Assembly (NCBI GenBank): GCA_944393045.1
Contig: CALXYT010000001.1
Span: forward strand, 62,001-126,000
Source of the DNA: an uncultured Succinivibrionaceae bacterium
GTDB lineage: Bacteria > Pseudomonadota > Gammaproteobacteria > Enterobacterales > Succinivibrionaceae
Direction: 5' to 3'
DNA length: 64,000 nucleotides
The notes under the pieces were generated by a model. The model saw only the letters and a list, made by a program, of their open reading frames with translations. It was not told the origin of the DNA and did no database searches. The position numbers and the translations under genes were made by a program. The first letter of the stretch is position 1, and each line of letters opens with the position of its first letter. This document shows positions 46,114 to 55,641 of this stretch, piece by piece.

Positions 46114-47442
46114 ATGGTAGCAAAACCAGGTAAGTCAGGATCTAACGGTAAGAGCGAATTAATTAACCGTCTTTTATTTGTGTTAATTGGTTTAATTGTA
46201 TTCCGTTTGGGTTCTTACATCCCAGTTCCTGGAATTAATACCGACGTACTAGAACAGATGTTTAACCAACAGGACGGAAACGTTCTAGGTATGTTCAATA
46301 TGTTCTCAGGTGGTGCGTTGGAACGTGCGTCCATTTTAGCCTTAGGTATTATGCCTTACATTTCAGCCTCTATTATTATTCAGCTAATGAGCGTAATTAA
46401 TCCTACATTAGCTGAATTAAAGAAAGAGGGTGAATCTGGTCGAAGAACCATTACAAAGTATACTCGTTGGGGTACCTTAATCCTTGGTTTAATTCAAGCG
46501 TCAGGTATCGCTTACGGTTTACCAAATATGATCCCTGGGTTAGTTGATGAAGCAAATCAGGGATGGCAATTTCTTGCAGTGGCTACTATTTGCTTAACCA
46601 CAGGGACAATGTTCCTTATGTGGTTAGGTGAGCAGATTACTGAAAGAGGTATTGGTAACGGTATTTCATTGCTTATTTTTGCAGGTATCGTTGCAGGACT
46701 TCCAAGTGCAATTGCTACTACATTTGAGCAAACTAGACAAGGCGAGTTATCAACAATAGGTCTTTTAATCATCATCTGTGTGGTTGTGGCTGTAACTTAT
46801 TTCGTAGTCTTTGTAGAAAGAGGACAACGTCGAATTGCTATCAACTATGCTAAACGTCAGAATGGAAGTAGAATTTACAATCCACCTGCAACTCATTTAC
46901 CATTAAAATTAAATATGTCTGGTGTAATTCCAGCCATCTTCGCATCAAGTATCATTTTATTCCCTGGTACTATCGCTGCGTGGTTTGGTAAAGGTTCCGG
47001 ACCGGTTGCCAATATTCTTCAAGAAATTTCTATGTTCTTGCAGCCTGGTCAACCTCTTTATGAGATTTTATATGCTGTTGCAATTATCTTCTTCTGTTTC
47101 TTCTATTCCGCTATGGTATTTAATCCTCGTGAAATAGCTGAAAACTTAAAGAAGAGTGGGGCGTTTATTTCTGGCATCCGTCCTGGTGAACAGACAGCAA
47201 AACACATTGATAAGGTGATGACGCGTTTGACTCTTGCTGGTTCACTTTACATGGTTTTCGTATGTTTGGTTCCTCAGCTATTAATGACTTGGTTTAATGT
47301 TCAGTTCTACTTTGGTGGTACTTCATTACTCATTATAGTTGTTGTTATCATGGACTTTATAGCACAGTTACAAAGTCATATGGCTTCATATCAATATGGT
47401 GATGTACTGCATAAGGCAAATTTAATGAATTACGGCCGTTAA
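46114..47442 (+). CDS. secY: Protein translocase channel SecY
   Basis: Pore-forming subunit of the Sec translocon, needed here among other things to bring T2SS clients and lipoproteins into the periplasm. Ten hydrophobic segments; SYIPVPGI in the first periplasmic loop region, [12 protein letters not shown], and the C-terminal cytoplasmic loop [20 protein letters not shown]. 442 residues. Confidence 0.98.
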   Translation: MVAKPGKSGSNGKSELINRLLFVLIGLIVFRLGSYIPVPGINTDVLEQMFNQQDGNVLGMFNMFSGGALERASILALGIMPYISASIIIQLMSVINPTLAELKKEGESGRRTITKYTRWGTLILGLIQASGIAYGLPNMIPGLVDEANQGWQFLAVATICLTTGTMFLMWLGEQITERGIGNGISLLIFAGIVAGLPSAIATTFEQTRQGELSTIGLLIIICVVVAVTYFVVFVERGQRRIAINYAKRQNGSRIYNPPATHLPLKLNMSGVIPAIFASSIILFPGTIAAWFGKGSGPVANILQEISMFLQPGQPLYEILYAVAIIFFCFFYSAMVFNPREIAENLKKSGAFISGIRPGEQTAKHIDKVMTRLTLAGSLYMVFVCLVPQLLMTWFNVQFYFGGTSLLIIVVVIMDFIAQLQSHMASYQYGDVLHKANLMNYGR

Positions 47443-47467
47443 GACGTAATCATAAATAGGAGTTAAC

Positions 47468-47581
47468 ATGAAAGTAGGTGCTTCAGTTAAGAAGATGTGC
47501 CGTCATTGCAAAATTATTAAGCGTGGCGGTGTTGTACGTGTGATCTGCACTGATCCAAAACACAAACAACGTCAGGGTTAA
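47468..47581 (+). CDS. rpmJ: 50S ribosomal protein L36
   Basis: A 37-residue protein ([15 protein letters not shown]...). It is the zinc-binding type: Cys11, Cys14, Cys27 and His32 form the zinc ribbon. An AGGAG ribosome binding site is at 47458. Its place between secY and rpsM is the E. coli order, ending the spc operon. Confidence 0.97.
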   Translation: MKVGASVKKMCRHCKIIKRGGVVRVICTDPKHKQRQG

Positions 47582-47613
47582 TATAAGTTTTAAAAAAAAA
47601 CTTAATATTTCTA

Positions 47614-47642
47614 TTGCAAAAAATCTGCAAGTTGTGTATAGT
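47614..47642 (+). promoter_or_regulatory. alpha operon promoter
   Basis: TTGCAA (47614-47619), 17-bp spacer, TATAGT (47637-47642). Overlapping inverted repeats span the -10 region (47625-47654 and 47637-47669). Transcripts would begin near 47649 and include the S4-type leader. Confidence 0.8.
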
Positions 47643-47670
47643 GCACACTTGCAGTTTAAGTGCACTATAC

Positions 47671-47740
47671 GGCCCCGCGTATCCTAACGGGCTTTGCGGT
47701 GGTCTTTTTTTTAATTTTTTTATTGTAGGAGTTTATAGTG
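47671..47740 (+). promoter_or_regulatory. alpha operon S4-binding leader (pseudoknot type)
   Basis: The stretch GTATCCTAACGGGCTTT (47679-47695), flanked by GGCCCCGC and GCGGTGGTC, closely matches the E. coli alpha leader (GUAUCCUGAAAACGGGCUUU), followed as there by a T/A-rich spacer, AGGAG and a GTG start. In E. coli S4 binds this pseudoknot and traps the ribosome. The match is from memory of the E. coli sequence. The stem plus T-run could also act as a terminator. Confidence 0.75.
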
Positions 47741-48094
47741 GCCCGTATTGCAGGTATTAACGTTCCTGATAATAAGCATGCTGTAATCGCTTTACAGTCA
47801 ATCTTCGGGATTGGCCCAGCTATCGCAAAGAATATTTGCACCAGTGCTGGTATTGCTTTGGAAGTTAAATTTAAAGATTTAGATGAAACTACCTTAGATA
47901 AGGTTCGTGAGCAGGTTTCTCATTATACTGTTGAAGGTGATCTTCGTCGTGAGATTTCTATGAACATTAAGCGTCTAATGGATCTCGGTTGTTATCGTGG
48001 TATTCGTCATCGTAAGGGGTTACCAGTAAATGGTCAACGTACTAAGACTAATGCACGTACTCGTAAAGGTCCACGTAAGGCAATTAAGAAGTAA
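47738..48094 (+). CDS. rpsM: 30S ribosomal protein S13
   Basis: Head protein contacting P-site tRNA and the large subunit. [14 protein letters not shown] at the start, [25 protein letters not shown] at the end. 118 residues. GTG start preceded by TAGGAG, as in E. coli, where this start is the S4 control point. Confidence 0.98.
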   Translation: MARIAGINVPDNKHAVIALQSIFGIGPAIAKNICTSAGIALEVKFKDLDETTLDKVREQVSHYTVEGDLRREISMNIKRLMDLGCYRGIRHRKGLPVNGQRTKTNARTRKGPRKAIKK

Positions 48095-48106
48095 ACGAGG
48101 AATATC

Positions 48107-48505
48107 ATGGCAAAGACTTCACAAACTAATGCACGTGCTCGTAAGCGTGTTAAAAAACAAGTTGCTGACGGTATTGCACACGTACACGCATCTTTTAACA
48201 ATACTATCGTAACCATTACCGATCGTCAGGGTAATGCTCTTTCATGGGCAACTGCTGGTGGTTCAGGTTTCCGTGGTTCTCGTAAGTCTACTCCATATGC
48301 GGCTCAGGTTGCAGCTGAACGCGCTGGTGAAGCAGCAAAGGAATTTGGTGTTAAGAATCTTGAAGTTATGGTTAAGGGTCCTGGCCCTGGTCGTGAATCT
48401 TCAATTCGCGCTCTTAACGCAATCGGTTACAAGATTACTAATATCACTGATGTAACCCCTATTCCACACAATGGCTGTCGTCCACCTAAGAAGCGTCGTG
48501 TTTAG
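48107..48505 (+). CDS. rpsK: 30S ribosomal protein S11
   Basis: Platform protein contacting mRNA at the exit. [19 protein letters not shown] and [14 protein letters not shown] are diagnostic, ending in [13 protein letters not shown]. 132 residues. Confidence 0.98.
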   Translation: MAKTSQTNARARKRVKKQVADGIAHVHASFNNTIVTITDRQGNALSWATAGGSGFRGSRKSTPYAAQVAAERAGEAAKEFGVKNLEVMVKGPGPGRESSIRALNAIGYKITNITDVTPIPHNGCRPPKKRRV

Positions 48506-48533
48506 TTCTTCTAGGTTTAATGGAGTTAGATAA

Positions 48534-49157
48534 ATGGCAAAATATATTGGACCATCATTAAAGCTAAGTCGTCGTGAAGGCTGCGACTTGTTTTTAAAGT
48601 CTGGCATCAGTACATATGATCACAAGTGTAAGAAAAAAGATAAACTTCCTGGTCAGCATGGTGCTAATAAACCACGTTCTTCTGAATATGGTTTACAGTT
48701 ACGTGAAAAGCAGAAGGTACGTAGAATTTATGGTGTTTTAGAACGTCAGTTCTCTAATTACTATAAGAATGCAGCTCGCCTAAACGGCAACACTGGTGAA
48801 AACCTTCTTCAATTACTTGAAGCTCGTTTAGATAATGTTGTATATCGTATGGGATTTGGTTCAACTCGTGCTGAAGCAAGACAGTTAGTAAGCCACAAGG
48901 CTATTACTGTTAACGGCAAGGTTGTAAATATCCCTTCATACCAGGTAAGTCCTGCAGATGTAATTGCTGTTCGCGAAAAGGCTAAGAATCAGAGCCGTAT
49001 TAAGACTGCTCTTGATTTAGCAAGTTCACGTGAAAAGGCTAACTGGATTGAAGTTGATGTAGAAAAGATGAGTGGTGTATTCAAGAACAAACCTGAACGT
49101 TCTGAATTACCAGCTGATATTAAAGAACAGCTTATCGTCGAACTCTACTCTAAGTAA
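48534..49157 (+). CDS. rpsD: 30S ribosomal protein S4
   Basis: Primary 16S binder and, in E. coli, the repressor of the alpha operon through the leader described above. ARYIGP-like start ([15 protein letters not shown]), [16 protein letters not shown], and the S4 RNA-binding domain [24 protein letters not shown]. 207 residues. Confidence 0.98.
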   Translation: MAKYIGPSLKLSRREGCDLFLKSGISTYDHKCKKKDKLPGQHGANKPRSSEYGLQLREKQKVRRIYGVLERQFSNYYKNAARLNGNTGENLLQLLEARLDNVVYRMGFGSTRAEARQLVSHKAITVNGKVVNIPSYQVSPADVIAVREKAKNQSRIKTALDLASSREKANWIEVDVEKMSGVFKNKPERSELPADIKEQLIVELYSK

Positions 49158-49183
49158 TTTAGTCTCTCAAAGAGGTTATAATT

Positions 49184-50182
49184 TTGGGCACTGTAGCAGA
49201 TTTTTTAAAACCAAAGCAGGTTATTATCGACAGCCTAGCACCAAATGTTGCAAAGGTTGTGTTGGAACCTTTAGAAAGAGGTTTTGGGAATACTTTAGGT
49301 CAGGCAATTCGTCGTTGTTTGCTACTCTCTTTACCAGGTTGTGCAATTTCTTCAGTAAAAATTGAAGGTGTGTTGCATGAACACTCTGTGAAGAGCGATA
49401 TTCAGGAAGAAATTCTTGAATTACTCTTAAGTGTTAAAGGAATAGCTGTTGACTTAGAGGATCCTCAATTAGAAACAGCTGAGCTTACTTTAAGTAAGTC
49501 TGGGGCAGGTCCTGTGTTTGCTAGTGACATTGTATGTCCAGAAGGGGTCGTGATTAAAAATGCTGACCATCTTCTTTGTCATTTAAATTCAGCTAAATCT
49601 GAATTAAGCATGACTTTTGTGGTAACTCGTGGTTGTGGCTATGTACCTGCTAATTCAGAGAAACATAAGCATGTTGATCTAGGCGTTGGTACAATTGATC
49701 TTGATGCTTCGTATACTCCGATTCGCTACTTATCTTATGATGTTGAGTCTGCTCGTGTAGAACAGCGTACCGATCTTGATAAGTTAGTAATTCAAATCGA
49801 AACTAATGGGGTTATGGAACCTGAAGAAGCCATTAGACTAGGTGCCAACATTCTAAGCGAACAGTTGTATTCTTTTGTAGACTTAGATGCTGTTAAGACA
49901 TCTTCTCCAGTTGAGAGCGCGCAGGCTCCAGCTCCAGATCCAATTCTTTTAAGACCAGTGGATGACCTTGAGCTTACTGTTAGAAGTGCAAATTGTCTTA
50001 AGGCTGAATCAATCAAGTATATTGGTGATCTAGTCCAGAAAACCGAGGTTGAGCTCTTAAAGACACCTAACTTAGGTCGTAAGTCTCTTAATGAGATAAA
50101 AGATATTTTAGCTCAGCGTAACTTGCAATTAGGTATGCGTCTCGAAAATTGGCCTCCTGCAGAATTAGCAGAATGGAAGTAG
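49184..50182 (+). CDS. rpoA1: RNA polymerase alpha subunit, copy 1
   Basis: Alpha subunit at the normal alpha-operon position, 332 residues, TTG start preceded by AGAGG. The N-terminal domain keeps [13 protein letters not shown], both Arg of the beta-contact helix ([13 protein letters not shown]) and [18 protein letters not shown]. It departs from E. coli in the segment [14 protein letters not shown] and in residues around 165-185 ([20 protein letters not shown]). The C-terminal domain (from about 250) retains the UP-element and activator surface: [16 protein letters not shown]. It differs from copy 2 in complementary places, suggesting the two assemble as a heterodimer, as the two alphas of Francisella do. 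Confidence 0.95.
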   Translation: MGTVADFLKPKQVIIDSLAPNVAKVVLEPLERGFGNTLGQAIRRCLLLSLPGCAISSVKIEGVLHEHSVKSDIQEEILELLLSVKGIAVDLEDPQLETAELTLSKSGAGPVFASDIVCPEGVVIKNADHLLCHLNSAKSELSMTFVVTRGCGYVPANSEKHKHVDLGVGTIDLDASYTPIRYLSYDVESARVEQRTDLDKLVIQIETNGVMEPEEAIRLGANILSEQLYSFVDLDAVKTSSPVESAQAPAPDPILLRPVDDLELTVRSANCLKAESIKYIGDLVQKTEVELLKTPNLGRKSLNEIKDILAQRNLQLGMRLENWPPAELAEWK

Positions 50183-50213
50183 ATCAAAACATTTAATTTA
50201 GAAGGAAAGTATC

Positions 50214-50609
50214 ATGCGTCATCGTATGAGCGGTCGTCAGTTGAACCGTAACAGCAGTTCTCGCGCTGCACTATTCCGTTCTTTAGCGGTAGCTTTATTT
50301 GAACATGAACAGATTAAGACTACTTTACCTAAAGCTAAAGAATTACGTCGTGTTGCAGAACGTTTAATTACTATTGCTAAAGTTGATACAGTAGCTAATC
50401 GTCGTTTAGTATTTGCACGTACTCACAACAAAGAAATCGTTGCAAAGTTATTCAACGACATTGGTAAGCGTTGTTTAAACCGTAATGGTGGTTATACTCG
50501 CATTCTTAAGTGCGGTTTAAGACCTGGTGATATGAGCCAGATGGCTTATATTTGCCTTGTTGATCAGAAGGTTGAAACTGAAGCAACTCAAGAAACTGCC
50601 CAGCAGTAG
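50214..50609 (+). CDS. rplQ: 50S ribosomal protein L17
   Basis: Large-subunit protein near the tunnel exit. [28 protein letters not shown] and [18 protein letters not shown] are diagnostic; 131 residues. Last gene of the alpha operon and, unusually, flanked on both sides by rpoA genes. Confidence 0.98.
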   Translation: MRHRMSGRQLNRNSSSRAALFRSLAVALFEHEQIKTTLPKAKELRRVAERLITIAKVDTVANRRLVFARTHNKEIVAKLFNDIGKRCLNRNGGYTRILKCGLRPGDMSQMAYICLVDQKVETEATQETAQQ

Positions 50610-50627
50610 TTTATAAGTTAAAATAAA

Positions 50628-50660
50628 GCCTGACTATTTTTTTGTAGTTAGGTTTTTTTT
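50628..50660 (+). terminator. Terminator of the alpha operon
   Basis: CCTGACTA pairs with TAGTTAGG (one G-T pair) and is followed by eight T. It insulates the second rpoA from the ribosomal operon. Confidence 0.9.
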
Positions 50661-50672
50661 ATGCTAATTAAT

Positions 50673-50701
50673 TTGACAATTTTCAGTCAATTTAATATAA
50701 T
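50673..50701 (+). promoter_or_regulatory. Perfect sigma70 promoter of the second rpoA
   Basis: TTGACA (50673-50678), exactly 17 bp, TATAAT (50696-50701): full consensus at both hexamers and spacer. Transcription would start near 50708, leaving an 80-base leader. A further TATAAT at 50728-50733 lacks a -35. Confidence 0.9.
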
Positions 50702-50789
50702 TTTCAGATCTTTGAATTACGCATTTTTATAATGCTCTTCTTTTTTTGTCTGTAAAGACTGCACTTAAGTCAAATAAGAGGATTAAACC

Positions 50790-51854
50790 TTGGACTTCGT
50801 AAATGAATTATTAAGACCGCAGGACGCTAAAGTTGACACCAAGTCAAAGAGCCAGTCTATTATTACATTAGAGCCTTTTGAACCAGATTTTGGTCTTACT
50901 GTAGGTAATGCGCTACGCCGTATTATGTTATCCTCTATGCCAGGTTGTGCGATATACGCTTGCGAAATTGAGGGAGTTGAACATGAATATTCCACCAAGG
51001 AAGGTTTACAGGAAGATATTTTAATTCTGCTGTTAAATCTTAAGAAAGTAGCTGTTTCTATTCTAAATCAGTCAGTAAGCCACGTTGAATTGAATTTACG
51101 TGTCAATGACCCTAACTGTGTGCAAGAACTTGAACGCCCTTGTAAGATGGATTATGTTGGTCCTGTTACTGCTGGTGATATTATTTGCCCAGAAGGTACT
51201 GTTATTCTTAATCCAGAATTAGTAATTTGTAACGTTACTAGCCGTTTACCTTTCAAGATGAAACTTTTTGTTGATAGAGGTCGAGGTTTCGATAGAGCGT
51301 CTTTACGTGTGCATTCTGATGCTGAAGAACGCATAGTTGGTCGTTTAATGGTTGATGCTACTTATAGCCCTGTAGTTAATGTTGCTTATAAAGTGGAAAA
51401 AATTAGTAAGGATGGTCGTGATGATCTTGAAAGATTAATTATCAATCTTGAGACTGATGGTACCATTACTCCCCAAGATGCTTTAAAACATGCAGCTACA
51501 ATTTTCCATGAGCAGCTTCATTCATTTATCGATATTCAGTCACTTGCTGATATTGATATGCCACAGGAACAAGAACCAAAGATCGATCCTAAGCTTCTTA
51601 AACCAGTTGAAGAACTTGAGCTTACTGTTAGAAGTGCTAACTGTCTTAAAGCTGAAGGTATTAAGTACATTGGTGATCTTGTTCAAAAGACTGAAGTTGA
51701 GCTTCTTAAAACTCCAAATCTCGGCAAGAAGTCACTTACTGAAATCAAGGATGTGTTAGCCAGAGAAGGCTTATCTTTAGGTATGCGCCTTGAAAACTGG
51801 CAGCCAGATCAAATAGTCCAGGATTTTGCTGTTAGTACACCTTCTAGACTATAA
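50790..51854 (+). CDS. rpoA2: RNA polymerase alpha subunit, copy 2
   Basis: A complete second alpha subunit, 354 residues (about 22 more than copy 1), TTG start preceded by AGAGGA. It keeps [29 protein letters not shown] and [12 protein letters not shown] almost as in E. coli, all diverged in copy 1, while the [15 protein letters not shown] segment kept by copy 1 is altered here ([15 protein letters not shown]). The C-terminal domain is intact ([22 protein letters not shown]), but the DDLE sigma-contact loop is EELE. The two C-terminal domains are much more alike than the N-terminal domains. It has its own promoter and terminator, so its level is set independently of ribosomal proteins. Confidence 0.95.
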   Translation: MDFVNELLRPQDAKVDTKSKSQSIITLEPFEPDFGLTVGNALRRIMLSSMPGCAIYACEIEGVEHEYSTKEGLQEDILILLLNLKKVAVSILNQSVSHVELNLRVNDPNCVQELERPCKMDYVGPVTAGDIICPEGTVILNPELVICNVTSRLPFKMKLFVDRGRGFDRASLRVHSDAEERIVGRLMVDATYSPVVNVAYKVEKISKDGRDDLERLIINLETDGTITPQDALKHAATIFHEQLHSFIDIQSLADIDMPQEQEPKIDPKLLKPVEELELTVRSANCLKAEGIKYIGDLVQKTEVELLKTPNLGKKSLTEIKDVLAREGLSLGMRLENWQPDQIVQDFAVSTPSRL

Positions 51855-51878
51855 CTTATTTTAATTTTTAAATAAAAT

Positions 51879-51905
51879 AGAGCGAGAATATCTCGCTCTT
51901 TTTAT
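51879..51905 (+). terminator. Terminator of the second rpoA
   Basis: Perfect 9-bp stem AGAGCGAGA / TCTCGCTCT with ATA loop, then a T-run. Confidence 0.92.
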
Positions 51906-52153
51906 CAGAGAGTATTAATTTAAGTTTTCTTTTCTATTTCCACGTAGCAAATTGTTCTCATTTTTCTGCTAGTTTACTCCTATAAGTTTTTAATCACTTC
52001 ATCGATTTACTCCTCTAGCCATTCTTTTTTCAGGAAGTCATATCTTTAAGAGGTTTGGCTTTAATCAGAAGTTTTAAGTGTATAATTCATTGATTTTTCT
52101 AAAAAGGATTTAATTATTTATTTTTTTGCAACAGTCGCATAAAATTAACAAAT

Positions 52154-52183
52154 TTTACTTTTTTTTAAACGTTGTTGTATAAT
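52154..52183 (+). promoter_or_regulatory. Candidate promoter of the flavin reductase gene
   Basis: TTTACT (52154-52159), 18-bp spacer, TATAAT (52178-52183). The -35 matches 4 of 6 positions. Confidence 0.55.
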
Positions 52184-52275
52184 AATAAGTTATATTTATC
52201 CCTACTAATATTTTTAAGCATCAATGATGCTAAATAACGATGTCTTTTATTAGATTTTTTAAGAGTCTTGTGATC

Positions 52276-52821
52276 ATGAAAGAAGTAGATGTTTCAATTG
52301 CTTATAAGTTACTTGCTAATAGTCCTGTAATTTTAATATCTTCAGCTTTTGAGGGTAAATTAGACGTTATGACTAATGCTTGGAACTGTCCGTTAGATTT
52401 TAATCCATCCAAGGTGTTATGCGTTATAAGTTCTGGATCTTCAACTCGTAAAACTATTGAAAAATCTGGTGAATTTATTATCAATGTACCCTCTTATGAA
52501 CAAAAGGGCTTGGTATTAAGCGTGGGATCCGTGCATGGTTCTGAAGTTGATAAATTCGCAACTTACGATATTCATTATACTTTAGGTACCGTTGTACAGG
52601 CTCCATGCATTGCAGGCTCTTTAGCATATCTAGAATGTAAGTTAATTAGCGAACCTGAGTTTGCGGCTAAGCATGATGTACTTATAGCCGAGGTTCTTAA
52701 AGCTTATGCTCGTGAGGATTACTTTGACGGTCAAAGAATAAATCCCTCTTCTTCATATGCTCGTACTCTTCATCATATTGATGGTGCTGTATTTAATTTA
52801 CCTGGTACAATTATTAAATAA
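52276..52821 (+). CDS. Flavin reductase-like FMN-binding protein
   Basis: Member of the flavin reductase / DIM6-NTAB family: a split-barrel protein that binds FMN and usually reduces flavins or other acceptors with NAD(P)H. Seen here: LANSPVILISSAFEGKLDVMTNAWNCP, KVLCVISSGSSTRKTIEKSGEFIINVP and SLAYLECKLISEPEF, the usual order for this family. 181 residues from ATG 52276; an in-frame ATG at 52240 has no ribosome binding site and adds 12 residues. Substrate unknown; no functional link to its neighbours is visible. Confidence 0.8.
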   Translation: MKEVDVSIAYKLLANSPVILISSAFEGKLDVMTNAWNCPLDFNPSKVLCVISSGSSTRKTIEKSGEFIINVPSYEQKGLVLSVGSVHGSEVDKFATYDIHYTLGTVVQAPCIAGSLAYLECKLISEPEFAAKHDVLIAEVLKAYAREDYFDGQRINPSSSYARTLHHIDGAVFNLPGTIIK

Positions 52822-52913
52822 ATTTTTTGTTATTTAATTTTTTTAGATTATCTTTAACGTTTAATAATTTATTCTAAAAGATTATTGATACTACTTTAAA
52901 TAAGGAAGTCTTT

Positions 52914-55106
52914 ATGAAAAACTTCGCACTTTGTGCTTTAGCTACACTTGTGCTTTCATCTTTTACTGCTTGTAGTAGTAATGAGAATACCTCTACAAAT
53001 AATGTTGCTAATACATCGGTTACTAAGAGTGTTGAGGAGAAGGCTCCTCAAGGTAAATTATCAACTCCTGTATATATCAAAGTTGATAATGTTGCTATTA
53101 CCGATGATCAAGAATTTAAGTTAACTGAGCAAGATAATATTTATGAGGCTGAAGTTTTTTTAGATAAAGGCAAACATAGTTTTGTGTTAGCTGATAATGC
53201 TAATATTTGCGGTACATTATTTGGTCCAAACCAAGATAGTGCTATAGTCTTTGGTAAGCAAGTTCCATTAAGTGATTGTGCTAAGGGGAAATTTACTATT
53301 AACATTATGCTTAAAGGTTATTATACCTTTACCTTAAATCTTACCAAGAAAGAGCCAACCCTAAAGATTTTACGTTCTACTCGTAAAGTTGAGGTAAAGC
53401 GTGTACCTCCTCAATTACCTTGTGATTCATGGGATGGTGGAGCTATAACTGTTAGAGTAAATAAAGCTTGGCCAAATGGTACTAAAGTACGTGATGCTTA
53501 TACTGGTAACACTGCAGTAGTGCGTAATGGCAAGGTAACTATGACTCCTGCTAGAAAAAGTGAAGGTATTTTATTACTTGAAAAGGCAATTGAAACTACC
53601 AAGGCCCCATTTAGTTGGGATAATGCTAATGTGTACTTTATGCTTACTGATCGCTTTAAAAATGGCGATACTTCTAATGACCATTCATATGGACGTAAAA
53701 AAGATGGTATGGATGAGGTAGGTACTTGGCATGGTGGCGACTTTGCAGGTATTATTCAGAAATTAGATTACCTTGAAAGCCTAGGTGTTAATGCTATTTG
53801 GGTTACTCCAATAGTAGAGCAAGTTCATGGCTTTATTGGTGGGGGCAGTCAAGGAAGCTTCCCATTCTACGGTTATCATGGCTATTGGGCAGTAGATTTT
53901 ACCAAGATTGATAAAAACTTAGGCTCTGAAGAAGATTTTCAGAGAATGATTGAAGAAGCTCACAAACGAGGTATTAGAGTGCTAGTGGATGTGGTATTAA
54001 ACCACCCAGGCTATGCAACTTTAAAGGATTTGCAAGATTTCAAGTTAGAGCAACTTGCGCAGAATGTAGAACGTCTACCCGAAGATTGGTCTGATTTTAA
54101 GCCTGTGGGTTTATATGGTACATGGGCGTCAGTAAATGGTGCTATTAACTATAAAACAAAGGAATGGAAAAAGTGGTGGGGGCCTGACTGGGTTCGTGCC
54201 TCATTACCTGGTTATACAGAACCTGGTGTTGATGAAATTACAGGTTCAGTAGGTGGTCTACCAGACTTTAAGACAGAGCAAAAGACACCTGTTGGCTTAC
54301 CTCCATTCTTAAAGAATAAGGAAGATACCAACGCTAAAGAATTACCTAATGCAAGTATCGTTGATTATTTAGTAAATTGGCATACCTATTATGTACGTAA
54401 TTTTGGGGTAGATGGTTTTAGATGTGATACAGTTAAGCACGTAGATGCTTATGCTTGGAAAAAATTAAAAGAAAGTGCTACTACTGCTCTAGCCCAATGG
54501 AAAGCGGAAAACCCAGCTAAGAAATTAGATGATTTACCATTCTTTATGGTCGGTGAGGTTTATGCACAAGGGGTAACTAAAGAATTTTGGTTTGATTATG
54601 GCTTTGATAGTTTAATTAACTTTGATTATCAACAAGAATCTACTACTAATGCTCAGTGTATGAAGAATGCTGATGCAACTTACGCTAAGTATGCTCAAGT
54701 AGTTGGGGAAAAGGGTGTTAATTTCTTATCATACATCTCTTCTCATGATACTAAGTTGTTCTTTGCCGACTACCGAGACTTTGCGTTACAAAAGAGAGCT
54801 GCCAATAGTTTCTTAATGTTACCTGGTCAAGTGCAAATTTACTATGGTGATGAAACTGGTCGTAAGTTAGCAAAAGATGGTGGTGTATTAGATCAGTCAG
54901 TTCGTTCAGATATGAACTGGTCAGATTTAAATACCCCTGAAACTCGTGATTTAGTAACACATTATTCTAAGTTAAATACCTTTAGATTAAATCACCCTGC
55001 TATTGCTACTGGTAAGCATACTAAGATAAGCAATAAGCCTTATGCATTTATGCGTACTTTAGGTAAGGATAAGGTTGTTGTAGTTTCAGCAGGACGTGCC
55101 AAGTAA
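52914..55106 (+). CDS. malS: MalS-like alpha-amylase lipoprotein (GH13_19)
   Basis: Endo-acting alpha-amylase resembling E. coli periplasmic MalS over its whole catalytic region. Here the signal peptide ends in lipobox FTAC (Ser at +2), so it is a lipoprotein. Residues about 30-155 form a beta domain like the MalS N-terminal extension; the GH13 barrel starts near 225 (NVYFMLTDRFKNGD, TWHGGDFAG). Catalytic residues: D359 in VDVVLNHPGYATL (region I), D505 (GFRCDTVKH), E548 (MVGEVYAQG), D612 (SSHDTKLF). 730 residues versus about 676 in E. coli. It is a smaller relative of the giant amylase at 19690, without PKD or binding modules, and may process maltodextrins in the periplasm. Confidence 0.93.
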   Translation: MKNFALCALATLVLSSFTACSSNENTSTNNVANTSVTKSVEEKAPQGKLSTPVYIKVDNVAITDDQEFKLTEQDNIYEAEVFLDKGKHSFVLADNANICGTLFGPNQDSAIVFGKQVPLSDCAKGKFTINIMLKGYYTFTLNLTKKEPTLKILRSTRKVEVKRVPPQLPCDSWDGGAITVRVNKAWPNGTKVRDAYTGNTAVVRNGKVTMTPARKSEGILLLEKAIETTKAPFSWDNANVYFMLTDRFKNGDTSNDHSYGRKKDGMDEVGTWHGGDFAGIIQKLDYLESLGVNAIWVTPIVEQVHGFIGGGSQGSFPFYGYHGYWAVDFTKIDKNLGSEEDFQRMIEEAHKRGIRVLVDVVLNHPGYATLKDLQDFKLEQLAQNVERLPEDWSDFKPVGLYGTWASVNGAINYKTKEWKKWWGPDWVRASLPGYTEPGVDEITGSVGGLPDFKTEQKTPVGLPPFLKNKEDTNAKELPNASIVDYLVNWHTYYVRNFGVDGFRCDTVKHVDAYAWKKLKESATTALAQWKAENPAKKLDDLPFFMVGEVYAQGVTKEFWFDYGFDSLINFDYQQESTTNAQCMKNADATYAKYAQVVGEKGVNFLSYISSHDTKLFFADYRDFALQKRAANSFLMLPGQVQIYYGDETGRKLAKDGGVLDQSVRSDMNWSDLNTPETRDLVTHYSKLNTFRLNHPAIATGKHTKISNKPYAFMRTLGKDKVVVVSAGRAK

Positions 55107-55155
55107 CAACATGAAGTTTCTTACAAGTATAGGTAAGAGCTAATTATATTATTAT

Positions 55156-55197
55156 ACAGATCTTGAATGTATTGATAGTTCAAGATCTGTTTTTATT
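55156..55197 (+). terminator. Terminator of the malS-like gene
   Basis: Perfect 12-bp stem ACAGATCTTGAA / TTCAAGATCTGT with an 11-nt loop, then TTTT. It lies 18 bp before the next start codon. Confidence 0.9.
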
Positions 55198-55214
55198 AAC
55201 AATAGGAAATTTTT

Positions 55215-55625
55215 ATGGAAGATTTTTTAGATGTCTTAGAAGGTGAGCATATAGAGACTACCTCTGATAAGTTATCGCAAATAACAGCTGATGCTATTGA
55301 TTGTTTAAGTGTCGCTGTACCAAATTTAAATGATACCCAAGTAGAGCGTTTATATGCTTACTTAGTTAATTGTTCTAATGAGGGGCTATTAGCATGTTCT
55401 TTATCAAAACCATATAATACTGATTTTGATAGTGATGAGTTTGCTGATATAGAAGATGAGCAATTAACAAGATATGTTAAAGTAGAATTTTTTCATGATA
55501 GAGATGAAGAAATTAGCGATGATGACATAATCGTTAGTATCTTAATGCCTATTACTGATGATGGTGATAAAGAAGGAATGCCTGTGCTTATTGACTGGAA
55601 TTTTTTATTTAAGCTTGAAGCCTGA
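55215..55625 (+). CDS. Acidic protein of unknown function
   Basis: A 136-residue cytoplasmic-type protein with no signal peptide, membrane segment or motif I recognise. About a quarter of its residues are Asp or Glu. The N-terminal half looks helical (DKLSQITADAIDCLSVAV, QVERLYAYLVNC); the C-terminal half looks like alternating beta strands with acidic turns (YVKVEFF, DDIIVSILMPI). AGGAAA precedes the ATG. It sits directly behind the malS terminator, and its stop is 16 bp from the end of the convergent L,D-transpeptidase gene. Confidence 0.75.
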   Translation: MEDFLDVLEGEHIETTSDKLSQITADAIDCLSVAVPNLNDTQVERLYAYLVNCSNEGLLACSLSKPYNTDFDSDEFADIEDEQLTRYVKVEFFHDRDEEISDDDIIVSILMPITDDGDKEGMPVLIDWNFLFKLEA

Positions 55626-55641
55626 GCCTAACATTTTAATT

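Larger units (their letters stand above)
51855..52275. other. Intergenic region upstream of the flavin reductase gene
   Basis: Holds the rpoA2 terminator (51879-51905) and a candidate promoter at 52154-52183. The middle part is T-rich on the + strand with no gene seen on either strand. AAACGTT at 52168-52174 overlaps the promoter spacer. Confidence 0.6.
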
